From Anaerolineae bacterium (GTDB lineage: Bacteria; Chloroflexota; Anaerolineae; UBA1429): a stretch of 5,577 nt of DNA. Shown in pieces: positions 4,680 to 5,577 of this stretch. The translations under genes and the position numbers were made by a program. Numbering within the stretch: position 1 is the stretch's first letter; each line of letters starts with the position of its first letter. The stretch lies in the NCBI GenBank assembly GCA_016928125.1, contig JAFGLK010000064.1, positions 1 through 5,577 on the forward strand, in the 5' to 3' direction. The notes under the pieces were generated by a model, which did not search any database, was not told the DNA's origin, and saw only the letters and a list, made by a program, of their open reading frames with translations.

Positions 4680-5459
4680 TCAGATCTTCAGCGCCCGCGT
4701 GGCGATGTAAAAGGGCATGTACGCGCTGAGCGGGTCCCAGTCCGCGGGCGGGTTGCGGTCCTCGTACAGGCCGGTCAGCACAAACCCCGCCTCGAGCTGC
4801 CCGCCGATCTGGTCCTCCAGCGTGTGGCTGAACTCCAGCGGCTGGCCCTTCTCCTCGTACTGGCGACGCTCCTCAGGGGTGAGGCTGGCCAGATCGGAAT
4901 AGGGCAGCGCGTGGCGCACCTCCAGGCGCCCCTCGCGCTCGATCAGGCCCCAGTCAAAGATAAAAGTGTCTGGATTGTTGAACCCCGCCAAAAGCGCGCC
5001 GCCGGGCCGCAGCACCCGGTAGGCCTCGCGCCACACGGGGCGCACCGCCGGCGCAAAACAGTTGGACACCGGATGCACGATCAGCCCGTAGCGACCATCC
5101 TCCAGGGCCGAGAGGTCGGCCATGTCGCCCTCGATGGTGGCGATCTCCAGCCCCTCACGCTCGGCCACCAGCCGATCTTGGGCCAGTTGGCGAGGCGAGT
5201 TATCGAACACGGTCACCCGCGCGCCAGCCGCGGCCAGGATCGGCCCCTGCTGGCCGCCGCCCGAGGCCAGACAGAGCACCTCCAGGCCGTGAAGGTCGGG
5301 GAACCAGGCCCGCGGCACCGGCTTGATGGGCGTCAGGTAGATCTCCCAGCGTCCCTGGTGGGCGGCCGCGATGACCTCCGGGCCGACCGGCACGGTCCAG
5401 ATGTTGCCCAGCTCCACCTGGCGATCCCAGGCGTGGCGATTGGTGGCGCGCACATCCAT
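4680..5459 (-). CDS. Class I SAM-dependent methyltransferase (Methyltransf_11 type), substrate unknown
   Basis: A 259-residue cytoplasmic methyltransferase. Motif I is [12 protein letters not shown] (61-72), the glycine-rich S-adenosylmethionine loop. VTVFDNS (82-88) supplies the acidic residue Asp86 that binds the ribose. EGDMADL (110-116) is motif II/III, and [14 protein letters not shown] (124-137) matches the motif IV strand. [18 protein letters not shown] (147-164) is the typical post-motif helix and strand. The C-terminus [11 protein letters not shown] closes the fold. The N-terminal [16 protein letters not shown] stretch is common in this type of family member. GGAGG (5471-5467), seven bases before ATG 5459, selects this start over a TTG at 5504. 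The length matches the family. A terminator follows, so it is probably not in the operon of the next gene. Small molecules are likely substrates, but nothing in the window names one. Confidence 0.92.
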   Translation of the reverse strand: MDVRATNRHAWDRQVELGNIWTVPVGPEVIAAAHQGRWEIYLTPIKPVPRAWFPDLHGLEVLCLASGGGQQGPILAAAGARVTVFDNSPRQLAQDRLVAEREGLEIATIEGDMADLSALEDGRYGLIVHPVSNCFAPAVRPVWREAYRVLRPGGALLAGFNNPDTFIFDWGLIEREGRLEVRHALPYSDLASLTPEERRQYEEKGQPLEFSHTLEDQIGGQLEAGFVLTGLYEDRNPPADWDPLSAYMPFYIATRALKI

Positions 5460-5461
5460 GG

Positions 5462-5474
5462 CTCGGCCTCCGAG
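5462..5474 (-). promoter_or_regulatory. Methyltransferase ribosome binding site within a small hairpin
   Basis: The GGAGG that decides the start (5471-5467) lies inside a perfect five-pair GC-rich palindrome (CTCGG/CCGAG, 5462-5466 with 5470-5474, three-base loop). If it folds in the mRNA it would partly hide the ribosome binding site. The site is clear; the regulatory role is speculative. Confidence 0.5.
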
Positions 5475-5496
5475 GAAAGGGGTTCTAGGTCCAATA

Positions 5497-5577
5497 CCGT
5501 TCAAATAACGGCGACCGCCTGCTGGAATGGGGTGCTTGGCTGAGGCCAGTGGTAGTGCTGCGGTCGCTTGAGGCCGA
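5497..5577. other. Upstream region of the methyltransferase gene with inverted repeats
   Basis: No gene start or convincing -35/-10 pair was found from 5460 to the right edge. CCGTT/AACGG (5497-5501 with 5507-5511) is a five-pair inverted repeat around CAAAT, a possible operator. GCGACCGC (5511-5518) is exactly complementary to GCGGTCGC (5560-5567), enclosing TGGC/GCCA (5537-5540 with 5545-5548). On the minus strand this larger stem is followed by CGTTATTT, so it might end transcription of a gene lying beyond the window. Confidence 0.3.

Noticed and set aside
3247..4710. 487-codon open frame on the plus strand
   Set aside because: It lies antisense to the PHP hydrolase, whose signal peptide and full set of metal ligands are clear. 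The translation is Arg/Gly/Val-rich with no domain, as expected for a mirror frame in GC-rich DNA.
4824..5543. 239-codon open frame on the plus strand
   Set aside because: Antisense to the methyltransferase with its intact motif I; no domain is visible in the mirror translation.

Overview
The window is GC-rich and gene-dense. It most resembles a Chloroflexota chromosome (possibly a metagenome contig). The main clue is the exported PHP-type hydrolase at 3196-4536, which ends in a Thr-Pro linker followed by an LPLIL-type tail, an architecture I associate with secreted Chloroflexota proteins. That placement is inferred from architecture, not from a search. Five complete genes and one truncated gene are supported. 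There are no tRNAs, rRNAs, CRISPR arrays, transposase genes or phage genes.

Left part (1-1255): a Gfo/Idh/MocA-type oxidoreductase runs off the left edge on the minus strand. It is divergent from a complete short-chain dehydrogenase on the plus strand. The 127 bp between them hold a reasonable sigma70-type promoter for the minus-strand gene, a weaker -10 for the dehydrogenase, and good Shine-Dalgarno sequences for both.

Middle (1256-2162): the 328 bp after the dehydrogenase contain no convincing long gene. The first part (to about 1430) is a dense run of perfect short hairpins, including an exact 22-bp inverted repeat whose arms are themselves near-palindromes (a REP/REPIN- or MITE-like arrangement). 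The second part is an AT-rich island with an exact consensus sigma70 promoter (TTGACA-17-TATAAT). This promoter drives a 158-residue four-helix membrane protein with a histidine cluster, and may also cover a 20-codon upstream ORF that ends in an ATGA overlap with its start. The membrane gene converges on the next gene, and the gap between them holds a GC-rich stem-loop that probably works as a two-way terminator.

Right part (2163-5577), all on the minus strand: a SAM-dependent methyltransferase is upstream, followed by an intrinsic terminator whose T-run also supplies the first bases of the next -35 box. Then come the exported PHP metallohydrolase and, 16 bp behind it, a cytoplasmic amidohydrolase of the Amidohydro_2/COG3618 type. 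The last two look like one operon.

Functionally this is a metabolic neighbourhood: two NAD(P)-dependent dehydrogenases, a lactonase-like amidohydrolase and a secreted phosphoesterase-like enzyme. A sugar or lactone catabolic theme is possible but not shown by the sequence. I see no clear undescribed defence or mobile system. The most unusual signals are the hairpin-rich element at 1244-1430 and the perfect promoter with its short overlapping ORF at 1485-1587.
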